Shown one piece after another: positions 7,678 through 15,590 of a stretch of 41,122 bases of DNA (position 1 is its first letter; each line of letters begins with the position of its first letter). A program made the translations under genes and the position numbers. Source of the stretch: Acidobacteriota bacterium (GTDB lineage: Bacteria > Acidobacteriota > Terriglobia > Terriglobales > Acidobacteriaceae). The stretch spans positions 1 to 41,122 of the forward strand of contig JAJXWS010000025.1 of assembly GCA_021781495.1 (NCBI GenBank), given 5' to 3'. Below the pieces are notes generated by a model, which was not told the origin of the DNA, did no database searches, and worked only from the letters and a program-made list of their open reading frames with translations.

Positions 7678-8055
7678 ATGTACGAGGAATTCCACGTAAC
7701 CGACCGCTGGAGTGGCGAAGACCTGCACTGCCGCTGGAAGGGCACCATGGTTGCCATCGCCACGCGTCACGCTGATGCTGTGGATGTACGGTTTGAAGTC
7801 AACGGACGTCCCATGTGGATCGCTCTCCCCTGCCAGGCCTGGGTGGAGCAGAAGAACCGCACCGGCATGGTCATCACCGACCCGCTTGCCGCCCAGATCG
7901 CCGGGCGATACCTCAAGCAGTTGATTGAGGAGGGCTACGACGCCCGCCGCGAGGTCTACACCATGAGCGTGCCCGAGGTGCTGGAGCACCTGGACGCCGT
8001 AGTGGCAGAGGCCAAAGCGCAGGGCGGAATCCCGCTGTTGCCCGTCGGCATTTAG
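7678..8055 (+). CDS. Conserved-looking hypothetical protein, 125 residues
   Basis: No domain is recognised. The protein starts at ATG 7678 (MYEEFHVTDRWSG); the reading frame remains open further upstream but loses protein character. The first half is beta-rich (DLHCRWKGTMVAIATRH, VDVRFEVNGRPMWIALP) and the second half is helical (AAQIAGRYLKQLIEEGYDARRE, PEVLEHLDAVVAEAKAQ). It has no signal peptide or membrane span, so it is probably cytoplasmic. It is divergent from the TPR gene across 175 bp and followed by a 399-bp gap, so it is likely transcribed alone. Confidence 0.75.
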   Translation: MYEEFHVTDRWSGEDLHCRWKGTMVAIATRHADAVDVRFEVNGRPMWIALPCQAWVEQKNRTGMVITDPLAAQIAGRYLKQLIEEGYDARREVYTMSVPEVLEHLDAVVAEAKAQGGIPLLPVGI

Positions 8056-8454
8056 TGCCCTGCCGCTCCAGAACACCACACCAGCCGTCTCCCGTCTGCT
8101 GAATCGCGGGCGTCCGGGTCGGCTTTGGACTGTGCAGACTCATCCGGTTGCGGTTCGCTTCAATTTCTCCCTGGCCATTCCCCGCCAGGGATAGTCCCCC
8201 TCACAACCCCCGCCAGGCCCGGCTCATCCTACGCTGTGGGATCGGAGCAGCCGGTATACGTGGCGCCGCTGGAAGTACATCTCCCTGCCGGTATCTTGTT
8301 CCACGGCCGCAATCGATGCTATGTATCAACCCCAGGCGAGTTGCCATGGGTCCCTGCACCAGCTTCGTGCATGCAGATTCTCCGCTGCCGCTGGCGAGCC
8401 TTCCCGGACCTGCTCGATTCGACAGACCTGCCCTTGCCCCCAAAGGAGACGCCC
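8056..8454. other. 399-bp gap before the S53 peptidase gene
   Basis: The peptidase frame stays open through most of this gap, but the translation (Pro/Ser/Arg-rich, no signal peptide, no fold) does not look like protein. A ribosome site at 8442-8447 supports starting at 8455. A weak promoter candidate is TTGTTC at 8296-8301 with TATGTA at 8320-8325. No RNA gene or strong hairpin was seen. Confidence 0.35.
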
Positions 8455-10077
8455 ATGTCGATTCCCCATAGCCTTTCCATCCACGGCACACAGCATCACC
8501 CGCTTCCCGGTGCGCGCGCCATCGCACCCACGGATCCTAACCAGCGCATCGAAATCTCCCTGGTTCTCCGGCATCGTCAACCCCTACCCTACGTGGCCAC
8601 GCTGGAGAGACACCTGAGCCACGCGGAGTTTGCCAGCCAATACGGAGCAGACCCTGCGCACGTGGAACGACTGCGGCAGTTCGCCCGCGAATACGGTCTT
8701 GAAGTACTCGAACGCGACGATGCCATCCAGCGTCGTACTGTCACGCTGGCCGGAACCGCGGCCGCCATGGAAAAGGCCTTCTCGGTCCAACTGCGCAGAT
8801 TCGATCACCCCGACGGCACCTATCGCGGGCGTATCGGCACCATCCACATGCCAAAGGAATACGCTCCGCTCGTCAGCGGTGTCTTCGGGCTGGACGACCG
8901 TCCTGTGGTCCGCCCGCACCTTCGCTTCCGCGCCATGAACTCGGTGCTTTCTCCGCATGCTGTCCAGCTCTCATACACCGCGCAGCAGGTTGCCGCGGCC
9001 TACAGCTTCCCTTCAGATGGGACCGGCGCAGGCCAGACCATCGGCATCCTTGAGTTTGGCGGCGGCTTTCGTACAAACGATATCCGCGATTACTTCGCCT
9101 CCCTCGGGCTCAATCCGCCTTCGGTCACAGCCGTCCTCGTAGACAACGCCATCAATAATCCCTCCACCGCGCAAAGCGCCGACGGCGAAGTCATGCTGGA
9201 TATCGAGGTTGCTGGAACCGTCGCCCCCGGAGCATCCATCGTGGTGTACTTTGCTCCCAACACCGAGCGGGGATTCCAGGATGCCCTGAGCACTGCGGTC
9301 CACGATCAGGTCCACCGTCCCAGCATCATCTCGATCAGCTGGGGAGGACCGGAGGCAGGCTGGGCCGCCCAGTCCATGACCAACTTTGACCAGGTTGCGC
9401 AGGAGGCTGCTCTCCTCGGCATCACCATCCCTGTCGCCACCGGAGACAGCGGGTCCAGCGACGGCATCGACGATGGCAAAACCCACGTGGATTTTCCCGC
9501 CTCCTCCCCGCATGTACTGGCAACCGGCGGTACGCGCCTCGTTGTCACCAATGGCGCCATCCAGAGCGAGACCGTGTGGAATGACGGCGCACAGGGCGGT
9601 GCAACGGGCGGCGGATTCAGCACGGAGTTCGCGCAGCCTTCCTGGCAATCGAAGCTCGTCTCCAATGCCGGCCGCGGCATTCCCGATGTGGCGGGCAATG
9701 CTGACCCGCAGACCGGCTACGAAGTCCTCATCGACGGACAGAAGTTCATCATCGGCGGCACCAGCGCGGTAGCTCCGCTTTGGGCTGGCCTCGTTGCGCT
9801 GCTCAACCAGAAGTTGAACCGCCGGCTCGGCTTTCTCAATCCCGCGCTCTACAGCCTCGGTCAAACCAAGGCCTTCCGCGACATCGTGACAGGCAATAAC
9901 GGAGCCTATTCCGCAACTGCTGGCTGGGACCCGTGTACGGGGCAGGGTTCCCCGGACGGCACGGTTCTGCTGTCTGCCATGGAAGCACCCGCCGCCTCGC
10001 ACGCCTCCACGCACGCCTCAACGCACCAGGGCAGTACCGCCCCGCAATTGGCTCCTCGCAAGGCCCGGTCAACGTAA
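8455..10077 (+). CDS. S53 family (kumamolisin/sedolisin) serine-carboxyl peptidase
   Basis: A 540-residue peptidase, usually active at acid pH. Residues about 20-165 are the pro-kumamolisin activation domain (LRQFAREYGLEV, AAAMEKAFSVQLRRF). The catalytic domain covers about 175-515. Catalytic residues are recognisable: Glu245 and Asp249 (GEVMLDIEV), oxyanion Asp331 (ATGDSGSSDG) and Ser437 (GGTSAVAP). Spacing of 4 and 86 residues between Glu, Asp and the oxyanion Asp equals that of kumamolisin (78, 82, 164). AAGGAG lies 7 bp before the ATG. No signal peptide is visible, as in several bacterial S53 enzymes that are nevertheless exported. The C-terminal tail has a His/Ser/Thr repeat (HASTHASTH). 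Confidence 0.93.
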   Translation: MSIPHSLSIHGTQHHPLPGARAIAPTDPNQRIEISLVLRHRQPLPYVATLERHLSHAEFASQYGADPAHVERLRQFAREYGLEVLERDDAIQRRTVTLAGTAAAMEKAFSVQLRRFDHPDGTYRGRIGTIHMPKEYAPLVSGVFGLDDRPVVRPHLRFRAMNSVLSPHAVQLSYTAQQVAAAYSFPSDGTGAGQTIGILEFGGGFRTNDIRDYFASLGLNPPSVTAVLVDNAINNPSTAQSADGEVMLDIEVAGTVAPGASIVVYFAPNTERGFQDALSTAVHDQVHRPSIISISWGGPEAGWAAQSMTNFDQVAQEAALLGITIPVATGDSGSSDGIDDGKTHVDFPASSPHVLATGGTRLVVTNGAIQSETVWNDGAQGGATGGGFSTEFAQPSWQSKLVSNAGRGIPDVAGNADPQTGYEVLIDGQKFIIGGTSAVAPLWAGLVALLNQKLNRRLGFLNPALYSLGQTKAFRDIVTGNNGAYSATAGWDPCTGQGSPDGTVLLSAMEAPAASHASTHASTHQGSTAPQLAPRKARST

Positions 10078-10152
10078 TCCCCTGCTTCGCACTGCAACGA
10101 ACATCCCCGCGGTGGTAGCCTTCCCTCTGAAGTACAAAAACAGGAGGAAGCA

Positions 10153-12987
10153 GTGCGCAATCCCTTGTTTCACTTTGCCGCAATCTCACTCATAGCCGCA
10201 TCCACCCTCGTGGCCCCCGCACAGACCAGTGCCAGACCCGTCCCGGCCCAACCCGCCGGCGCCGCCAGGCCTGCCATGCAGGCAGCCGCGGAGCCCGCGT
10301 CCTCTCCCGTCGCCGATCCGCGCGCTGTGGTTACCATGGGCAAGGCGCGCTTCACCGTGCTCACCCCGCAGCTCATCCGCATGGAGTGGGCCGCCGACGG
10401 CAAGTTCGAGGACCACGCATCTTTTGTCTTCCTGAACCGCCGCCTGCCCGTGCCCCAGTTCCAAAAGACGCTCAACGGCGCGCAGCATCTCACCCTCAAG
10501 ACCAGCGCCCTTACGCTCAACTACGCGCCAACCGGCGACGGCAAGTTCACCCCGGACGATCTCACCATCGCGCTCACCGTGGACGGCAAGCCCGTGACCT
10601 GGCATCCCGGCCTGCAGGATCCCGAAAACCTGGAGGGCACCACCCGCACCCTTGATGGCGCGCTCGGCGACAAAACGAAGGAGCCCATCGGGGAGGGCCT
10701 CGTCTCCCGCTCCGGATGGGCACTGGTGGACGACTCCACCCGCCCGCTCTTTGACTCCGCCGACTTCAACTTCCGCGAAGGCGAAAAAAGCCCCTGGCCC
10801 TGGGTTATGGAGCGCCCCGCCGGCGACCGCCAGGACCTCTACTTCTTCGGCTACGGCCACGACTACCGCAAAGCCCTCGGCGACTACGTCCGCGTCGCCG
10901 GCCGCATTCCCCTGCCACCGCGCTTCGCCTTCGGCGCCTGGTGGTCTCGCTACTGGGACTACACCGATCAGGAGATCGAGGAGATCATCCGCGGCTTCCG
11001 CGAGAACGACACCCCCCTCGACGTCTTCGTCATCGACATGGGCTGGCACATCAGCAACGATCAGCTCAAAGCCATGGGCCAGGGCGTCGGCCCGGATTCC
11101 AACCTTGATCAGTCCGGCCACTCCCTCGGCTGGAGCGGCTATACCTGGAACAAACTGCTCTTCCCTGACCCGTCCCTCTTCCTCGACAAGCTCCACGCCG
11201 ACGGCCTGAACACCAGCCTGAATCTGCATCCGGCCTCCGGCATCCAGCCCTGGGAGGCTGACTACCCCGCCATGGCCCGCGCCATGGGCATCGACCCCGC
11301 CACCAAAAAGTACGTGCCCTTCGACCCCACCAACAAGAAGTGGGCAACCAGCTACTTCAACATCGTCCTTCATCCGCTGGAGAAGGAGGGCATCAACTTC
11401 TGGTGGCTCGACTGGCAGCAGGAACTCGACACCAAGCTCCCCGGCGTCAACAATACCTGGTGGCTCAACTACCTCCACTTCACCGATCAGCAGCGCGAGG
11501 GCAAGCGCCCGCTGCTCTTCCATCGCTGGGGCGGCCTCGGCAACCATCGCTACCAGATCGGATTCTCCGGCGACACCATCTCCGTCTGGCCTTCGCTGGC
11601 CTTCCAGCCGTGGTTCACCGCCACCGCCGCCAACGTCGGTTATGCCTACTGGAGCCACGACATCGGCGGCCACATGCCCGGCGTGGTGGAACCGGAACTA
11701 TACACGCGCTGGGTTCAGTTCGGAGCCTTCAGCCCCATCCTGCGCACCCACACCACCAAGAACCCCGAGTCCGAGCGCCGCATCTGGGCCTATCCTGAGC
11801 CCTACTCGTCCATCCTGCGCTCCGCCTTCCAGCTGCGCTACTCCATGCAGCCCTACATCTACACTGAGGCGCGCCGCACCTACGACACCGGCGTAGCCTT
11901 CTTCCGCCCGCTCTACTACGACTATCCCGAAGCCAACCAGGCCTACACCAGCAGGAACGAGTACCTCTATGGGGACGAGATGCTCGTCAACCCCGTCGTC
12001 GCTCCTGCCGACAAGGTCTCCGGCCTCGCCACCGAATCCCTCTGGCTGCCCAGGGGCGACTGGATCGAGTGGCCCACCGGCAAGCACTTCACAGGCCCCA
12101 CAACCGCGCAGCGCAGCTTCTCCATCGACCAGACTCCGGTCTACGTCAAGGCGGGCGCCATCGTTCCCATGCAGCCGCCCATGCAGTACACCGGCCAAAA
12201 GCCCATCGACCCGCTCATCGTCAACGTATGGCCGCTGCAGCCCGGCGCCACCTCCAGCTACTCCGTCTATGAGGACTCCGGCGTCTCCGTCGAGTACCAG
12301 CGCGGCGTCTTCACGCGGCTGCCCATCCACGCCGCGCAAACCGGCGACACCCTCACCGTGGAGATTGGCCCCGTGCAGGGCAGCTTCCCCGGCATGCTCA
12401 CAACCCGCGGCTACGAGCTTCACCTGCCCGCCGACTGGCCTCCTGCCTCCGTCACCATCAACGGCGCGCCTGTCCGTCAGGCTGGCCCGCTCGGCAAGGG
12501 TGGCTGGAGCTTCCAGGGCAACACCCTCACCACCATCATCCCCGTCGACCGCCACAGCGTCCGCGACAAGGTCACCATCGTTGTGCAGCGCGCCACCGGG
12601 CTTACCGCTCGCCGCAGCGAGCTCGACGGCTTCGCCGGAACCATGACTCGGCTGCGTGGCGCCTATGACGCCATGAACCAGACCCAGCCCGTCGCCAATC
12701 CGCCGGACGCGCTCGTCGATGCCATGCAGACCGGAGACCGCATCGGCTATCACCCCGAGCGCATCCAGCAGGAGCTTGCCCATCTGCGCCAGGTCCTGCC
12801 GCAGGCGCAAGCCGCCGTCGAAAGCATCAACTCCACCTTTCCTGCGCATCTCGAAGAGAACATCCGGCGCTACTCCCCGCAGCGATGGGTCGCCGGCTCT
12901 CTCGACATGGATGCCCTGAAGAAGAGCCGCACTGATGCCATGGCCCGCGCAGAAAAGCTGGTTCACGCATCGGCAAACGAACAGTAG
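10153..12987 (+). CDS. Secreted GH31 family glycosidase with long C-terminal helical region
   Basis: A 944-residue enzyme starting with GTG at 10153, with AGGAGG 5 bp upstream. A signal peptide ends near PAQT. Order: N-terminal mutarotase-like beta domain (about 50-240), TIM barrel (about 250-600) starting at FAFGAWWSRYWDYT, then beta-sandwich domains. The predicted nucleophile is Asp420 in WWLDWQQE and the acid/base Asp474 in FSGDT. WLDWQQ replaces the WxDMNE of classical alpha-glucosidases, so this belongs to a different GH31 branch and the substrate (alpha-glucoside, xyloside or galactoside) is open. The last ~100 residues are helical and outside the family core. A strong terminator follows. 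Confidence 0.88.
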   Translation: MRNPLFHFAAISLIAASTLVAPAQTSARPVPAQPAGAARPAMQAAAEPASSPVADPRAVVTMGKARFTVLTPQLIRMEWAADGKFEDHASFVFLNRRLPVPQFQKTLNGAQHLTLKTSALTLNYAPTGDGKFTPDDLTIALTVDGKPVTWHPGLQDPENLEGTTRTLDGALGDKTKEPIGEGLVSRSGWALVDDSTRPLFDSADFNFREGEKSPWPWVMERPAGDRQDLYFFGYGHDYRKALGDYVRVAGRIPLPPRFAFGAWWSRYWDYTDQEIEEIIRGFRENDTPLDVFVIDMGWHISNDQLKAMGQGVGPDSNLDQSGHSLGWSGYTWNKLLFPDPSLFLDKLHADGLNTSLNLHPASGIQPWEADYPAMARAMGIDPATKKYVPFDPTNKKWATSYFNIVLHPLEKEGINFWWLDWQQELDTKLPGVNNTWWLNYLHFTDQQREGKRPLLFHRWGGLGNHRYQIGFSGDTISVWPSLAFQPWFTATAANVGYAYWSHDIGGHMPGVVEPELYTRWVQFGAFSPILRTHTTKNPESERRIWAYPEPYSSILRSAFQLRYSMQPYIYTEARRTYDTGVAFFRPLYYDYPEANQAYTSRNEYLYGDEMLVNPVVAPADKVSGLATESLWLPRGDWIEWPTGKHFTGPTTAQRSFSIDQTPVYVKAGAIVPMQPPMQYTGQKPIDPLIVNVWPLQPGATSSYSVYEDSGVSVEYQRGVFTRLPIHAAQTGDTLTVEIGPVQGSFPGMLTTRGYELHLPADWPPASVTINGAPVRQAGPLGKGGWSFQGNTLTTIIPVDRHSVRDKVTIVVQRATGLTARRSELDGFAGTMTRLRGAYDAMNQTQPVANPPDALVDAMQTGDRIGYHPERIQQELAHLRQVLPQAQAAVESINSTFPAHLEENIRRYSPQRWVAGSLDMDALKKSRTDAMARAEKLVHASANEQ

Positions 12988-12996
12988 CCCAACCAA

Positions 12997-13040
12997 CACA
13001 GCCGCCGAGGATGCAACCTCCTCGGCGGCTGTGCTTTTTA
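12997..13040 (+). terminator. Strong Rho-independent terminator after GH31
   Basis: A perfect 15-bp GC-rich stem (12997-13011 with 13019-13033) with a 7-base loop is followed by CTTTTTA. It lies 9 bp after the GH31 stop, so the GH31 and GH29 genes are probably not one simple operon. Confidence 0.93.
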
Positions 13041-13095
13041 TCAATGCATCTCATGGATTGCGCAGCCGTGACAAATGCATTTACCATGCGGCCCT

Positions 13096-14736
13096 ATGAA
13101 AAATCTGCCCCGCTGCCTTTCCCTGTTGCTCCTGTCAGCGCCCCTGGCCTTGGCTCAAACCCCTGCGGCATCCCCTTCTGATCCCCTCGCTCCCACGCTC
13201 GGCGTCAAGTCCGCCGCTGCGATCGATCAGGAGTGGCAACAGTCCGTCAGCAAATACGACGCCGAACGCAACCGCCTGCTCGCCGAGGAAAAGAAACAGG
13301 AGAATGATGGCCCCTTCCGCGCGGACTGGGCCTCGCTGATGAAGTATCAGCAGCCGCAGTGGTACAAGGACGCCAAGTTCGGCATCTTCATCCACTGGGG
13401 CGTCTACTCCGTGCCCGCAGCGGAGAACGAGTGGTATCCCCGCAACATGTATCGCCCCGATGAAGGCGCCTACAAGAACTTCCGCGACCACTACGCCAAC
13501 GGCGACCCCTCGCGCGGCTACAAGGATCTCATCCCTCTCTTCCGCGCCGAGCACTTCGACGCCGACGTCTGGGCCAAGCTCTTCAAGGAGTCCGGCGCGC
13601 AATACGTCGTTCCCGTGGCCGAGCACCACGACGGCTTCTCCATGTACGACTCCGGCCTCAGCGACTGGACCGTCGTGAAGATGGGGCCCAGGCGCGACAC
13701 GCTCGGCGAACTGGCCAAAGCCATCCGCGCCGAAGGCCTCCACTTCGGCCTCAGCTCCCATCGCGCCGAGCATAACTTCTTCTATGACGGAGGCCGCGCC
13801 ATCCGCTCAGACGTGAACGACCCGAAGAACGCCTCTCTCTACGGTCCCGCGCATCAGTGGATCAGCGAACCCGGCGGCCTGACCAACGACTGGACCTACG
13901 TCAGCCCCGCATGGACTCGCGACTGGCTCGCGCGCGACACCGAACTCGTCGAGAAGTATCACCCTGAGATCGTCTACTTCGACTGGTGGATCGGTCAGCC
14001 CAGCTTCCGCAACACCGTGGCCCAGTTCGCGGCCTTCTACTACAACTTCGCCGTGGCCCACGGCTACACCGGCGTCATCGACTTCAAGGACTACTCCCTG
14101 AACTGGAAGGCAGGCGTGCGCGACTTCGAGCGCGGCCAGCAGGATCACATCGTTGCCGACCACTGGCAGACTGACACCTCCATCAGCGACCGGAGCTGGG
14201 GCTACATCGAGCACGACACCTTCAAGTCGTCTGAGTTCCTCATCCATCAGCTCATCGACATCGTCAGCAAGAACGGCAACCTGCTGCTCAACTTCGGCCC
14301 GCGCTCTGACGGCACCATCCCCGACGAGATCCGCGACCGCCTGCTCGCCATGGGCGCGTGGCTCAAGGTCAACGGCGATGCCATTTACGGCACCACGCCG
14401 TGGAAGACCTTCGGCGAAGGCCCAACGCAGGTCAAGGCCGGAGCCTTCCACGACACCGACACCAAGCCCTACACCGCCGAGGATTTTCGCTTCACGGCCA
14501 AGGGCAACACCGTCTACGCCATCGGCATGGCCTGCCCCGCGGATGGCAAGGCGACCATCCATTCCCTGGGCTGGGCGCATGAGGGCGGCACGCTGCCTAT
14601 TGCGTCCATCGCGCTGCTCGGCTCCACGCAGAAAGTCACCTGGACGCAGGGCGCCGACGCGCTCACCGTCACCCTGCCCGCCGGCGCAGCCTGCAAGTAC
14701 GCCTACGTGCTCAAGTTAACTCCCGCGGCAAAATAA
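13096..14736 (+). CDS. Secreted GH29 alpha-L-fucosidase
   Basis: A 546-residue enzyme that releases terminal alpha-L-fucose by a retaining mechanism. The ATG at 13096 gives a signal peptide MKNLPRCLSLLLLSAPLALA-Q. The catalytic TIM barrel covers about 80-430, with FGIFIHWGVYSVPA near the start, AEHHDGFSMYDS, and the nucleophile Asp296 in IVYFDWWIG. A beta-sandwich domain follows (about 440-540). WKTFGEGPTQ and the GNTVYAIGMACP segment are typical of the family. No clear ribosome site precedes the start. It sits between GH31 and a beta-barrel gene in a run of secreted carbohydrate enzymes. Confidence 0.94.
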   Translation: MKNLPRCLSLLLLSAPLALAQTPAASPSDPLAPTLGVKSAAAIDQEWQQSVSKYDAERNRLLAEEKKQENDGPFRADWASLMKYQQPQWYKDAKFGIFIHWGVYSVPAAENEWYPRNMYRPDEGAYKNFRDHYANGDPSRGYKDLIPLFRAEHFDADVWAKLFKESGAQYVVPVAEHHDGFSMYDSGLSDWTVVKMGPRRDTLGELAKAIRAEGLHFGLSSHRAEHNFFYDGGRAIRSDVNDPKNASLYGPAHQWISEPGGLTNDWTYVSPAWTRDWLARDTELVEKYHPEIVYFDWWIGQPSFRNTVAQFAAFYYNFAVAHGYTGVIDFKDYSLNWKAGVRDFERGQQDHIVADHWQTDTSISDRSWGYIEHDTFKSSEFLIHQLIDIVSKNGNLLLNFGPRSDGTIPDEIRDRLLAMGAWLKVNGDAIYGTTPWKTFGEGPTQVKAGAFHDTDTKPYTAEDFRFTAKGNTVYAIGMACPADGKATIHSLGWAHEGGTLPIASIALLGSTQKVTWTQGADALTVTLPAGAACKYAYVLKLTPAAK

Positions 14737-14762
14737 CCGCCGCCCACCGCTTACCCCCGGGC

Positions 14763-14825
14763 GTGCAGCCCGTCCAACCGCGAGACGCAAATCCGGCCCG
14801 CCGGAAAAGCGCGAACGGGCTGCAC
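14763..14825 (+). terminator. Branched hairpin after the fucosidase gene
   Basis: GTGCAGCCCGT (14763-14773) pairs perfectly with ACGGGCTGCAC (14815-14825), enclosing a second small hairpin TCCGG-CCCG-CCGGA (about 14792-14805). No long T run follows, only TCTCTTCC. It may be a Rho-independent-like terminator, a transcript stabiliser or a palindromic repeat element. Confidence 0.5.
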
Positions 14826-14877
14826 ACTCTCTTCCAGTTGCCTCGGTTTATCTTCAGCAAGTTCCTGAGGTGATTGG

Positions 14878-15468
14878 ATGATCCGAAAGCTCTTCGTTGT
14901 GCTCCTGTCCGCCATTCCGCTCGCCGCCCCAGCCGGTCTGCTGGCGCAATCTGCTCCCTTCCACCGCTCCGCGCCCAACTACGAGTTGTACGGCGGATAC
15001 TCCTACGTCTTCCGCGCCTACGACTCCACCCAGACCAATCCCTTCAGCGGCGGCATGAACGGCTGGGATGCCTCGCTCCGTGTCCCCTTCCCCATCTTCC
15101 CCTCCTGGCTCGGCATCAAGGGAGACGTCTCCGGCACTTATCGCAACGACGCGCCCAACTTCAACCCGCATGCTTACTTTTTCCTGCTCGGCCCGCAGGT
15201 CTCGGTTCATCTGGGCCGCTCCACGGTCTTCGCGCACGGGCTCGTCGGCAGCTCGCACCTGAATGACACCGCCATCCCCAGCCTCAAGTCCAACACCACC
15301 CTTGCCACGGCCGTCGGCGGCGGCCTCGATATCGGTTTCTCCCGCGCGCTCGCATGGCGCATCACGGGCGACTACTACAACACCAACTTCCAGTCCAGCG
15401 ACGTCACGGTGCAGCAGATCGTCAACTCCAACGGACGCATCTCCACTGGCCTCGTTCTGCGCTTCTAG
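14878..15468 (+). CDS. Outer-membrane beta-barrel protein
   Basis: A 196-residue protein with a signal peptide (MIRKLFVVLLSAIPLAAPAGLLAQ). The rest is a series of alternating amphipathic strands rich in Tyr, Phe and Gly, such as YELYGGYSYVFRAYD, LGIKGDVSGTYR, AYFFLLGPQVSVHLG, AVGGGLDIGFSR and ISTGLVLRF. It ends in Phe, the usual outer-membrane insertion signal. Length and strand count suit an eight-stranded OmpA/OmpW-like barrel. Its position between GH29 and GH32 genes allows a role in the surface use of glycans, but no pore or binding specificity can be read. Confidence 0.82.
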   Translation: MIRKLFVVLLSAIPLAAPAGLLAQSAPFHRSAPNYELYGGYSYVFRAYDSTQTNPFSGGMNGWDASLRVPFPIFPSWLGIKGDVSGTYRNDAPNFNPHAYFFLLGPQVSVHLGRSTVFAHGLVGSSHLNDTAIPSLKSNTTLATAVGGGLDIGFSRALAWRITGDYYNTNFQSSDVTVQQIVNSNGRISTGLVLRF

Positions 15469-15479
15469 CCGCGTCCAGC

Positions 15480-15520
15480 GCGCGTGCCCGGCCCTTGCCA
15501 CCCTGCGGCCGGGCACGCGC
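15480..15520 (+). terminator. Terminator-like hairpin after the beta-barrel gene
   Basis: A perfect 14-bp GC-rich stem (15480-15493 with 15507-15520) around a 13-base loop lies 11 bp after the stop. No T run follows, so it may terminate weakly or stabilise the transcript end. Confidence 0.55.
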
Positions 15521-15590
15521 CTGCTCCCGCAGCAGCCATCGCATCGGGTATAGTTGCCGCTGATAACTCTTCTTCGGAGGCCCGCCGCCC

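Noticed and set aside
8125..8454. N-terminal extension of the S53 peptidase
   Set aside because: The in-frame sequence is Pro/Ser/Arg-rich without signal peptide or fold, and AAGGAG before ATG 8455 marks the start.
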